This document shows, piece after piece, positions 5,576 to 10,900 of a stretch of DNA of 11,252 nucleotides. Source of the stretch: DAOUMF01 sp034411955. Lineage in GTDB: Bacteria; Chloroflexota; Dehalococcoidia; SM23-28-2; RBG-16-64-32. A model generated the notes under the pieces. That model did not search any database. It was given only the letters and a program-made list of their open reading frames with translations, and had not been told where the DNA came from. The stretch lies in contig DAOUMF010000105.1 of NCBI GenBank assembly GCA_034411955.1, forward strand, positions 1 through 11,252, given 5' to 3'. The position numbers and the translations under genes are program-made. The stretch's first letter is position 1, and every line of letters starts with the position of its first letter.

Positions 5576-7366
5576 GGCTCCCCCCGCCGCAACAGGGGCG
5601 CTTTCGAGCGCCTCCTCCTGCTCGCGCAGCTCCAGGTCGTATATCTGGCGGTAGAGTCCGCCTCTGCGCAGGAGCTGCCGGTGGCTGCCGCGCTCCACGA
5701 TCTCGCCGTCGCGGAGGACGAGGATCTGGTCGGCCATCTTGACGGTGTGCAGGCGCTGGGCGATGACGAAGGTGGTGCGACCCTTCATCAGCTCGGTCAG
5801 GGTCTGCTGGATGAGGTACTCCGTCTCGGTGTCGACGCTGGAGGTGGAGTCATCGAGGATGAGGATGCGGGGGTCCCTGAGGAGGGTGCGGGCGATGGCG
5901 ATGCGCTGCTTCTGGCCGCCGGAGAGGGTGATGCCGCGCTCGCCGACCCAGGTGTCGTAGCCGTCGGGGAGGGCGGCGATGAAGTCGTGAATGTGGGCGG
6001 CCCTGGCGGCGGCCTCGATCTCCTCCTGGGTAGCGCCGACGGCACCGTAGGCGATGTTGTCGCGGATGGTGGCGGAGAACAGGAAGACGTCCTGCTGGAC
6101 GGTGCCGATGGCCTGCCGCAGGGAGGCTAGGGTGGCGTCGCGGATGTCGATGCCGTCGATGGTGATGGCCCCGGCGGTGGGGTCGTAGAAGCGGGGCATC
6201 AGGTTGACGACGGTGGTCTTGCCGGAGCCGGTGGGCCCCATTAGGGCGATGACCTGGTCGGGCTTCGCCTCCAGGTCTACGCGGCTGAGGACGGGGCTGA
6301 TGGAGTCGTAGCTGAAGGAGACGTCGTGGAAGCGGACGTGGCCGCGGACGTCCCTGAGCTCGACGGCGTTGGGCTTCTCCTTGACGGCCGACTCGGCATC
6401 GAGGATCTCGAAGATGCGCTGGCCGGACGCCTGGGCGCGCGAGACTATCATGATGACCCAGCCCAGCATGCGCACCGGCATGTTGAGGATGGTGAGGTAG
6501 AGGAGGAAGGCGGTCAAATCGCCGATGTTGAGGTTGCCGTTGATCACCTCGCGGCCGCCGAACCAGAGGGTGACGGCGATGGCGGCCAGCCAGAAGCCGG
6601 TCATCATGGGGGAGTTGAACGCCTGGATGCGGCCGGAGTGGTAGGAGTCGACGAACAGGGCCTCGGCCTCACGGCGGAACTTGCCTCCTTCGTAGCGCTC
6701 CCGTGCGAAGGCCTTGACCACGCGGGCGCCGGTCAGCGCCTCCTGAAGGACGGTGGTGATTCGGGCGAGGCCCTCCTGTATCTTCATCCAGAGGGGGCGC
6801 AGGCTGAGGGCCATCACCGTGGAGCGCCAGGCAATGAGGGGGAGGAAGGCCCAGGCGACGAGGGTGAGCTTCCAGTTGGTGACCGCCATGAGGACGAGGG
6901 GGCCCGAGAGGAGGAGGAGGATGTAGCCGAAGCGGAGGACGCCCATGTGGACGAACCAGCGGATGGCCTCCACGTCCTGGGTAGCGCGGGACATGAGCTG
7001 GCCGGTCTGCTGGCGGTCGTGGTAGGCGTAGGAGAGGCGCTGGAGGCGGTCGTAGATGCGGTTACGCACGTCGTAGGCGACGCGCTGGGAGATCCACTCG
7101 CCGAGGTAGGTCTGGAGGAAGGTGAAGACGCCGCGGAGGGCGGCGGCGGCGATCACGGCGAGGGAGGCGATGATGAGCGTCTGGGTGTTGCCGTCGGTGA
7201 CCAGACGGCCGCCCTCGACCTTGGCGCCGAGGCCGAAGTTGATGGCCCAGCGGATGAGCTGGGGGATGGCGAGGACGAAGGCGCCGGCACCGACGACGGC
7301 GAGGAAGGTCAGGGCCGCCCGCCTCTTATAGGGGCGGAGGAAGGTCAGCAGTCGTAAAGTGTACAT
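5573..7366 (-). CDS. ABC exporter half-transporter, subunit with the degenerate catalytic site
   Basis: The 597-residue product has a transmembrane domain (about 8-310) followed by an ATPase domain (340-580). Walker A is GPTGSGKTT (377-385), the Q-loop is Q424/Q425, the signature is a perfect LSGGQ (481-485) and the D-loop is SSVD. Two catalytic positions deviate: the Walker B glutamate is Asp506 (ILILDDSTSS) and the switch histidine is Gln537 (FVIAQRL). This is the non-catalytic half of a heterodimeric exporter; its good signature would complete the active site of the partner at 5253-3337. It is the first gene of the pair, with a probable promoter at 7402-7430. The start at 7366 gives the usual short N-terminus (MYTLRLLTFLRPYKRR). 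There is no Shine-Dalgarno on this strand; the bases before ATG are CACCTCCG. Confidence 0.93.
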   Translation of the reverse strand: MYTLRLLTFLRPYKRRAALTFLAVVGAGAFVLAIPQLIRWAINFGLGAKVEGGRLVTDGNTQTLIIASLAVIAAAALRGVFTFLQTYLGEWISQRVAYDVRNRIYDRLQRLSYAYHDRQQTGQLMSRATQDVEAIRWFVHMGVLRFGYILLLLSGPLVLMAVTNWKLTLVAWAFLPLIAWRSTVMALSLRPLWMKIQEGLARITTVLQEALTGARVVKAFARERYEGGKFRREAEALFVDSYHSGRIQAFNSPMMTGFWLAAIAVTLWFGGREVINGNLNIGDLTAFLLYLTILNMPVRMLGWVIMIVSRAQASGQRIFEILDAESAVKEKPNAVELRDVRGHVRFHDVSFSYDSISPVLSRVDLEAKPDQVIALMGPTGSGKTTVVNLMPRFYDPTAGAITIDGIDIRDATLASLRQAIGTVQQDVFLFSATIRDNIAYGAVGATQEEIEAAARAAHIHDFIAALPDGYDTWVGERGITLSGGQKQRIAIARTLLRDPRILILDDSTSSVDTETEYLIQQTLTELMKGRTTFVIAQRLHTVKMADQILVLRDGEIVERGSHRQLLRRGGLYRQIYDLELREQEEALESAPVAAGGA

Positions 7367-7377
7367 CGGAGGTGAAA

Positions 7378-7488
7378 ATGCGTATCAGGCCGGCTATATC
7401 TATTCTAGGTTTGTCTGACGCTGACGTAAAGGCGCGGGTGGGGCGCTCTCGGGCCGTTGGGGCTCACGCGACTGCTGTGCTAGAATAG
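7378..7488 (+). CDS. Possible 36-residue upstream ORF before rimI
   Basis: ATG at 7378 is preceded by GGAGGTGAAA, a strong Shine-Dalgarno at good spacing, and opens 36 codons ending in TAG at 7486-7488, nine bases before the rimI ATG. The product begins MRIRPAISILGLSDADVK and has no recognisable domain. If translated it could couple translation to rimI, but the best promoter for rimI (7457-7486) lies inside it and would skip it. A transcript starting inside the 5' end of the divergent ABC gene would be needed. Confidence 0.25.
   Translation: MRIRPAISILGLSDADVKARVGRSRAVGAHATAVLE
7402..7430 (-). promoter_or_regulatory. Probable promoter of the ABC exporter pair
   Basis: On the minus strand: TTTACG (7430-7425, 4 of 6), 17-base spacer, TAGAAT (7407-7402, 5 of 6). 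The ATG at 7366 lies 35 bases beyond the -10 box. It is back to back with the rimI promoter, so the two divergent units may share regulation. Confidence 0.45.
7457..7486 (+). promoter_or_regulatory. Extended -10 promoter of rimI, suggesting a leaderless mRNA
   Basis: TTGGGG (7457-7462), 18 bases, then TAGAAT (7481-7486) preceded by TGC, making an extended -10 (TGnTAGAAT). The expected transcription start is near 7493, only a few bases before the ATG at 7497. No Shine-Dalgarno precedes that ATG, so a leaderless or nearly leaderless transcript fits best. Confidence 0.5.
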
Positions 7489-7496
7489 CCGCCGTC

Positions 7497-8174
7497 ATGA
7501 TGCAGACCATCTCCGTTGGCCAGCTCGTACGCCCCATGCAGGTGGGCGACATCGCCCAGGTGATGGAGGTGGAGCGGCAGTCGTTCCCCAGCATGTGGCC
7601 GGCGACCGCGTTCAAGCGGGAGTTGGAGCACAACCGCCTGGCGCGCTACCTGGCGGTGGTCGAGCGCCGGGCGGAGTCCCCGGCGGGCGGGCAGCCCAGG
7701 CCGACCGTCGCCGCGCGCAGCGGCCTCGGCCGCTTTCTGGGCGGGCTGCGCCAGGTCCTGGCCGGCGATGGCATGCTGCCGCCGCCGGAGGAGCGTGAGG
7801 AGCTGGTCGTGGGCTTCGTGGGCATTTGGCTGCTGGTGGACGAGGCGCACATCGTGACCATCGCCGTGCGGGACAGCCACCGCCGGCGGGGCGTCGGCGA
7901 ACTGCTGTTAATCGCCGCCATCGAGACGGCACTGCGGGAGAGGCAGTCGGTGGTGACCCTGGAGTGCCGCGTGTCCAACGCGGCGGCGCTGCGCCTGTAC
8001 AAGAAGTACGGGTTTGAGCAGGTGGGGCTGCGTCGGCGCTACTACTCGGACAACCAGGAGGACGGCTACATCCTCACCGCCGCTGGCATCGATACCCCGT
8101 CCTACGGGCGTCGCTTCCAGCGTCTACGCGACGAGCACCGCGAGCGCTGGGAAGAATACGAGCTCAGCCTGTAG
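7497..8174 (+). CDS. rimI: Ribosomal protein S18-alanine N-acetyltransferase (RimI-like GNAT)
   Basis: RimI transfers acetyl from acetyl-CoA to the N-terminal alanine of ribosomal protein S18 in the cytoplasm. The acetyl-CoA loop is RRRGVG (129-134). LECRVSNAAALRLYKKYGF matches the RimI motif with the expected catalytic Glu (E156) and Tyr (Y168), and RRYYSDNQEDGYIL (180-193) is the family's C-terminal signature. The protein has 225 residues against about 150 for typical RimI. The extra length is a Pro/Gly/Arg-rich insert at about 57-102 and a charged C-terminal extension after 197. Start choice: ATG at 7497, with a second in-frame ATG directly after it; neither has a Shine-Dalgarno. The usual partners tsaB and tsaD are not adjacent. 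Another N-terminal or small-molecule acetyltransferase is the alternative. Confidence 0.8.
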   Translation: MMQTISVGQLVRPMQVGDIAQVMEVERQSFPSMWPATAFKRELEHNRLARYLAVVERRAESPAGGQPRPTVAARSGLGRFLGGLRQVLAGDGMLPPPEEREELVVGFVGIWLLVDEAHIVTIAVRDSHRRRGVGELLLIAAIETALRERQSVVTLECRVSNAAALRLYKKYGFEQVGLRRRYYSDNQEDGYILTAAGIDTPSYGRRFQRLRDEHRERWEEYELSL

Positions 8175-8205
8175 CGGCTTAGCTCGCACGGCCCCAGCGG
8201 CCGAA

Positions 8206-8227
8206 GCCTGCCCGTCAGCAGGCAGGC
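8206..8227 (+). terminator. GC-rich hairpin after rimI, possible terminator
   Basis: GCCTGCC (8206-8212) pairs with GGCAGGC (8221-8227) around an 8-base loop. An alternative GCCTGC/GCAGGC pairing ends at 8223. A second small hairpin, CCGCC/GGCGG, lies at 8232-8248. Neither is followed by a T-tract, so intrinsic termination is uncertain. Confidence 0.3.
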
Positions 8228-8350
8228 ATGTCCGCCGAGAAGAGGCGGTCGGCCGAAAAAGCCCGAATTGTGATGCCGGTCATAGCTTGCCTGACTTGGC
8301 CTTTGCTATGAAGGAGGTGACTGAAGCAACCGGAGTCTCAGGGGGTCGCA

Positions 8351-8536
8351 ATGGACGCCGAACTGCTGAGCCGAGCCAGAATCCAGGACATCGAGCGGGA
8401 GATGAGTCGCGTCAGGCTGGCCGCCGCCGCAGATAGGGCGAAGTCGCAGCACCGCCGGGCGGCCCCTGACCGCAAGGCACAGGCCGTTCTGGCCACGCCG
8501 CTGCGGGTGCTGCTGGCCCTGCGTCAGGCGGTGTGA
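8351..8536 (+). CDS. Small basic helical protein, unknown function
   Basis: Sixty-one codons starting at ATG 8351 and ending in TGA at 8536. The product is mostly helix-forming and rich in Arg and Ala (for example RIQDIEREMSRVRLAAAADR); it has no Cys, no signal peptide and no domain I recognise. The Shine-Dalgarno is only a GGGGG run, whereas a perfect AAGGAGGTGA lies 30 bases further upstream at 8311-8320 with no usable start codon in register. It ends 14 bases before the next start, and the next gene's Shine-Dalgarno begins at its stop codon, so the two look co-transcribed. A 42-codon frame from ATG 8308 overlaps it and is a competing reading. Confidence 0.45.
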   Translation: MDAELLSRARIQDIEREMSRVRLAAAADRAKSQHRRAAPDRKAQAVLATPLRVLLALRQAV

Positions 8537-8550
8537 GGGGAGGGGATACG

Positions 8551-8805
8551 ATGACGATGGCGATGGAAGCTCAACCTCAATCCCGCAACGGCGAGGTGCG
8601 CGCCGGTGATCGCGTGCTGATCCTGGACGCGCCCTCCTGGTGTCGCCGCTACTTCGCCGGCAAGGCCGGATGGGTGGTGCGCACCCTCCCCTTCGCCGGG
8701 GGCGACGTGTGGGTTCGATTCGAGCACCCGGTGAGGCCCTGGTGCGAGCGCATGGACGTGGTGGAGGAGTTCCCGTTCGCGCCGAACCAGGTGGCGGCGG
8801 CCTAG
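8551..8805 (+). CDS. Small SH3/KOW-like hypothetical protein
   Basis: The start ATG at 8551 is chosen over the upstream GTG at 8533 because GGGGAGGGG sits directly before it at good spacing. The product has 84 residues. It shows a short-strand pattern, GDRVLILD, AGKAGWVVRTL and DVWVRFEHP, like small beta-barrel domains of the SH3/KOW type. Two Trp-Cys pairs (SWC and PWC) might bind metal or stabilise the fold. I do not recognise the family. It follows the 61-codon gene closely and converges on the HEPN-like gene, whose stop is only 25 bases past its own; no terminator is visible in that gap. Confidence 0.6.
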   Translation: MTMAMEAQPQSRNGEVRAGDRVLILDAPSWCRRYFAGKAGWVVRTLPFAGGDVWVRFEHPVRPWCERMDVVEEFPFAPNQVAAA

Positions 8806-8830
8806 GGCCGACGTACCCCAAGGCTCTCGG

Positions 8831-9727
8831 TTATCCCAGAATGTACTGACGGTAAGCGCCTATGATGGCTGTGGCCACGCGCGCCGCAACCTGAATGTGG
8901 AAATCGGAGATAGTGAGTTCAGACCGGCGATCTAGATCCCTGGGCGAGTGCGCTACGTCGTAGTCGTCCCTGACTCTCCTTAGGTGCTTCAACAGATCGC
9001 GTGTGAACCTGTTGCCAAAGCCAAGCCTCCGATAGAACTTCTGGTACCGCGACCCTTCGTTGGTAGGGTCTCCCAAGATCGTGGTGATGGCTTTCCAATA
9101 GCTCAGATAGACCTCAGCTCGCAGAGGGGAAAACGGTATCACTTCTGGGTTCAGCGCAGAGACGCCCTCTTCCTTGTGCTGTGCAAAGTAGAGAGCCTTG
9201 TTGTAATACTCAAGCGCCAGCGCTAACCGCGCATCACGGAACCAGCGGTCGCGGCCTGTCCGCAAATCCCTGAGTTTTGCCCTGAGGCCATCCAGGTTGT
9301 AGACGATGACCTTCGCTAGCGTGAATGGCGAGGGATATCGGTAAAGCTTCCTTTCATCACTTGTGACCTGAACTGGCCAGGCGGTGAAGAAGTGGCTGAG
9401 ATCAAATGAAAGATGCAGCAGCAGATTCCGGACAATGTCGCCAACGATTAGCAGGGCTTCTCTGTAGTTGTCTGCCGTGACATGGATCTTGACGAAGTTG
9501 TCTTCGATCCTCGTTTCTGGGTTGCCACGGCTCAAGCGGAAGTTCACCCGCTGCCTTGGCCGCCTAGTCACGGTCTGCCAGCCTCTGCCAACGACATTAC
9601 CCGTGTACGTATCTATGACATCACCCTCAAAAGATCCTCGCCTGCCAGGCCTTACGGTCCAGCCATGGTCCTCCAATCCAAAGACGCCGCTTGGCGAAAG
9701 CTCAAAGATGAATTCAAATCTTGGCAT
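8831..9727 (-). CDS. Hypothetical protein with a HEPN-like C-terminal domain
   Basis: The 298-residue product has a beta-rich N-terminal part (1-85: RFEFIFELSPSG, DVIDTYTGNVVGRGW, VNFRLSRG) and a helical part (86-298). Residues 166-262 resemble the Apea-like HEPN arrangement: ALEYYNKALYFAQ, EVYLSYWKAITTILGD, then LRRVRDDYDVAHSP. R253-D...H260 matches the HEPN motif Rx4-6H, used for RNA cleavage in many toxins and defence proteins. That role is inferred only from the motif. Hand counts of single 60-base lines give 50-55% GC here against 78% in rimI, suggesting horizontal acquisition. The start at 9727 has AGGAAG upstream and an extended -10 TATAAT at 9755-9750. There are no signal peptide or membrane helices. 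Confidence 0.65.
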   Translation of the reverse strand: MPRFEFIFELSPSGVFGLEDHGWTVRPGRRGSFEGDVIDTYTGNVVGRGWQTVTRRPRQRVNFRLSRGNPETRIEDNFVKIHVTADNYREALLIVGDIVRNLLLHLSFDLSHFFTAWPVQVTSDERKLYRYPSPFTLAKVIVYNLDGLRAKLRDLRTGRDRWFRDARLALALEYYNKALYFAQHKEEGVSALNPEVIPFSPLRAEVYLSYWKAITTILGDPTNEGSRYQKFYRRLGFGNRFTRDLLKHLRRVRDDYDVAHSPRDLDRRSELTISDFHIQVAARVATAIIGAYRQYILG

Positions 9728-9749
9728 CGGTACTTCCTATTCCACACGA

Positions 9750-9758
9750 ATTATAGCA
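9750..9758 (-). promoter_or_regulatory. Extended -10 promoter of the HEPN-like gene
   Basis: On the minus strand TGC is followed by a perfect TATAAT (9755-9750), an extended -10 element. No good -35 lies 17 bases upstream, which extended -10 promoters can tolerate. The ATG at 9727 is 22 bases past the -10 box. Confidence 0.5.
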
Positions 9759-9851
9759 GTGTGCAATGCTCTGGCAGCGTCGGATTCTAAGGTGAAGCCT
9801 TAGGGGCGGGTGGGTGGGACGTACAACTTGGGGTCCTGGCGTCCGGCCCGC

Positions 9852-10304
9852 CTAGCGCTTTCCGTACATCCTCGTCCCGCCTGACGCCAGCCACAGAAGA
9901 ACCGTCGCGGGCGCCAGCACCATTAGGGCGACCAGCCCGAACAGGAAGCTGCCGCCGAAGGCCAGCACTAGGGAGACGAAGACGCTGCCTCTGAGGATCG
10001 GCTGACGGCGCTCCGTGCGGGCCATGGAGGCCCACACCGCCGGCAGGTACAGGGCCGCCATTAGAGCGGGGACGGCGGCGAACGGCCGCCCGATCTCGGG
10101 CGGGTCCGCCACCGCCGCGGCGGCAATCGTGGCCAGGGGCGCGAAGCCCAGCAGGCCGCCGATGAGGCCCGTCCAGGAGACGCCAGGCGCCGCCTCTACC
10201 GGCTTGGCCGGCGGCGGAGAGGGCGGCGCCGCCAGCTCCTCTGAGGCCGATCGGTCCCGCCTCTCGCTACGACGGCGCCGGCGGGAGCGGCGTCGTCTAG
10301 CCGT
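9852..10304 (-). CDS. Small multi-pass membrane protein lacking a normal start codon
   Basis: The frame is open from a TGA at 10352 down to the stop at 9852. From 10304 it reads T-A-RRRR-S-RRRRR-SERRD, a Pro-rich linker (PPSPPPAKP), then hydrophobic segments WTGLIGGLLGFAPLATIAAA, FAAVPALMAALYLPAVW and a long LVLAFGG...VLLWLA stretch: about four membrane spans and an Arg-rich cytoplasmic N-terminus. The first ATG/GTG/TTG in frame is GTG at 10112, but that start would cut off the first span, so translation probably begins upstream. GGGGAGG lies at ideal spacing before an ACG at 10304-10302, where an ATG would be expected, overlapping the stop of the duplicated synthetase end. About 150 residues from ACG. 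Either an unusual start or a damaged gene. Function unknown. Confidence 0.5.
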   Translation of the reverse strand, partial: TARRRRSRRRRRSERRDRSASEELAAPPSPPPAKPVEAAPGVSWTGLIGGLLGFAPLATIAAAAVADPPEIGRPFAAVPALMAALYLPAVWASMARTERRQPILRGSVFVSLVLAFGGSFLFGLVALMVLAPATVLLWLASGGTRMYGKR

Positions 10305-10340
10305 CCTTGGCCTCCCCGTACTGCTTTCGCAGGTCCGTCT
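10297..10340. repeat. Second copy of the acyl-CoA synthetase 3' end (44-bp direct repeat)
   Basis: Matches 10901-10944 at 42 of 44 bases, with 35 bases (10306-10340) identical to 10910-10944. On the minus strand it codes for TDLRKQYGEAKDG and a stop, against TDLRKQYGEAKND in the intact gene. The similarity ends abruptly near the REP. It also carries the GGGGAGG that would serve the membrane-protein gene. Confidence 0.85.
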
Positions 10341-10351
10341 GCACGAGGATC

Positions 10352-10380
10352 ATGTAGTGGAAGCCTTCAGGCTTCCATAA
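10352..10380 (+). repeat. REP hairpin at the 3' side of the RAYT gene
   Basis: An ATGTAGT foot followed by an 18-base perfect palindrome (10359-10376, stem GGAAGCCT, loop TC) and ATAA. GTAG at 10354-10357 is the tetranucleotide known from REP sequences. The RAYT stop codon (TGA, 10369-10367) lies inside this hairpin. Confidence 0.75.
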
Positions 10381-10846
10381 CCGTTCTGCCCCACACGAAG
10401 GAACCGGTATACGGATAATCGCTTGCCACCGGCACCAATGCCGCCCGCACCGGATTAGCTGTAACATAGCGGGCTACCTCGCGAATGTCCTCCTCTGCCC
10501 GAAGCATATGGTCATAATAGCTCTTCTGCCACAGCGCTGCTGAATTCGAGCGTCGATACGAATAGCCGGTCTGCTGCTTGAAGCTCTTCATGAACTGAGG
10601 CAAGTCCGATTCAGGGCCACCTTGGACGAGCAGGTGCAGGTGGTCGGGCATGAAGCAGTAGGCGAGAACCGCGAAGTCATGCCTTTGTGAGCAGGAGCGC
10701 AGGGTCTCGATGCAGCTTTCCACCACAGGTCTCTGTGTGAGCAGCCTGCTGCGCTGTGCGCAGCCAAGCGTCAGGAAATACGCTCTGGCTCCGCGGTATG
10801 TTTCCACCGAAAGCCTGTTCCGTTTGCGGCGAAAAGTCGACGGCAT
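10367..10846 (-). CDS. REP-associated tyrosine transposase (RAYT, Y1 family)
   Basis: Y1-family HUH nucleases cut and rejoin single-stranded DNA at REP hairpins through a covalent tyrosine link. The 159-residue product has the metal-binding HxH motif in PDHLHLL (H69, H71), the LWQKSYYDHMLR helix with the likely nucleophile at Y110 or Y111, and YVTANPVRAALV (127-138), typical of RAYTs rather than classic IS200 TnpA. The N-terminus (RRKRNRLSVETYRGARAYFLTLG) is also family-like and full length, so the gene appears intact. The start at 10846 has no clear Shine-Dalgarno and lies just after a REP hairpin, so low translation is likely. GC is about 53% in one hand-counted line, lower than the neighbouring host genes. 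Confidence 0.9.
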   Translation of the reverse strand: MPSTFRRKRNRLSVETYRGARAYFLTLGCAQRSRLLTQRPVVESCIETLRSCSQRHDFAVLAYCFMPDHLHLLVQGGPESDLPQFMKSFKQQTGYSYRRSNSAALWQKSYYDHMLRAEEDIREVARYVTANPVRAALVPVASDYPYTGSFVWGRTVMEA

Positions 10847-10856
10847 CGGCAGTGCT

Positions 10857-10885
10857 CTATGGAGGCCTAAAGGCCTCCGCTACAT
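10857..10885 (-). repeat. REP hairpin at the 5' side of the RAYT gene
   Basis: On the minus strand an ATGTAGC foot is followed by an 18-base palindrome (10878-10861, stem GGAGGCCT, loop TT) and ATAG. It is inverted relative to 10352-10380, matching it at 24 of 29 positions. The stem differs by G-C to A-T at paired positions, a compensatory change that keeps the hairpin. Confidence 0.75.
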
Positions 10886-10900
10886 CCGGCTACCCCCTCA

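Larger units (their letters stand above)
10352..10885 (-). mobile_element. RAYT-REP element (REPtron-like)
   Basis: A compact 534-base unit: an inverted REP at each end with GTAG feet facing outward, and a single RAYT gene filling the interior. The left REP overlaps the RAYT stop and the right REP ends 10 bases upstream of its ATG. It lies between 44-bp direct copies of the synthetase 3' end, separated from them by 11 and 15 bases. IS200/IS605-like elements normally make no target duplication, so the flanking copies need another explanation. Confidence 0.7.

Noticed and set aside
5256..5592. Overlapping 103- and 104-codon minus-strand frames with CHSERS-type or heptad repeats
   Set aside because: Typical spurious translations of the dispersed CTCAGAATGAC repeats, open in more than one frame. 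Kept only as part of the insertion and the coupling observation.
6326..7357. 343-codon plus-strand frame
   Set aside because: Antisense shadow of the upstream ABC gene with the same acidic low-complexity composition.
7367..7374. CACCTCC directly before the ABC start on the minus strand, resembling the 16S anti-Shine-Dalgarno sequence
   Set aside because: It is the complement of the plus-strand GGAGGTG belonging to the possible upstream ORF; most likely coincidence.
8308..8436. 42-codon frame starting at ATG 8308
   Set aside because: Its perfect Shine-Dalgarno lies inside rather than before it, and the translation is Arg-rich and low-complexity where it overlaps the 61-codon gene. Not preferred, though not excluded.
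9787..10035. 82-codon minus-strand frame
   Set aside because: Overlaps the membrane-protein gene in another frame, with Arg/Pro/Gly-rich translation and no membrane pattern.
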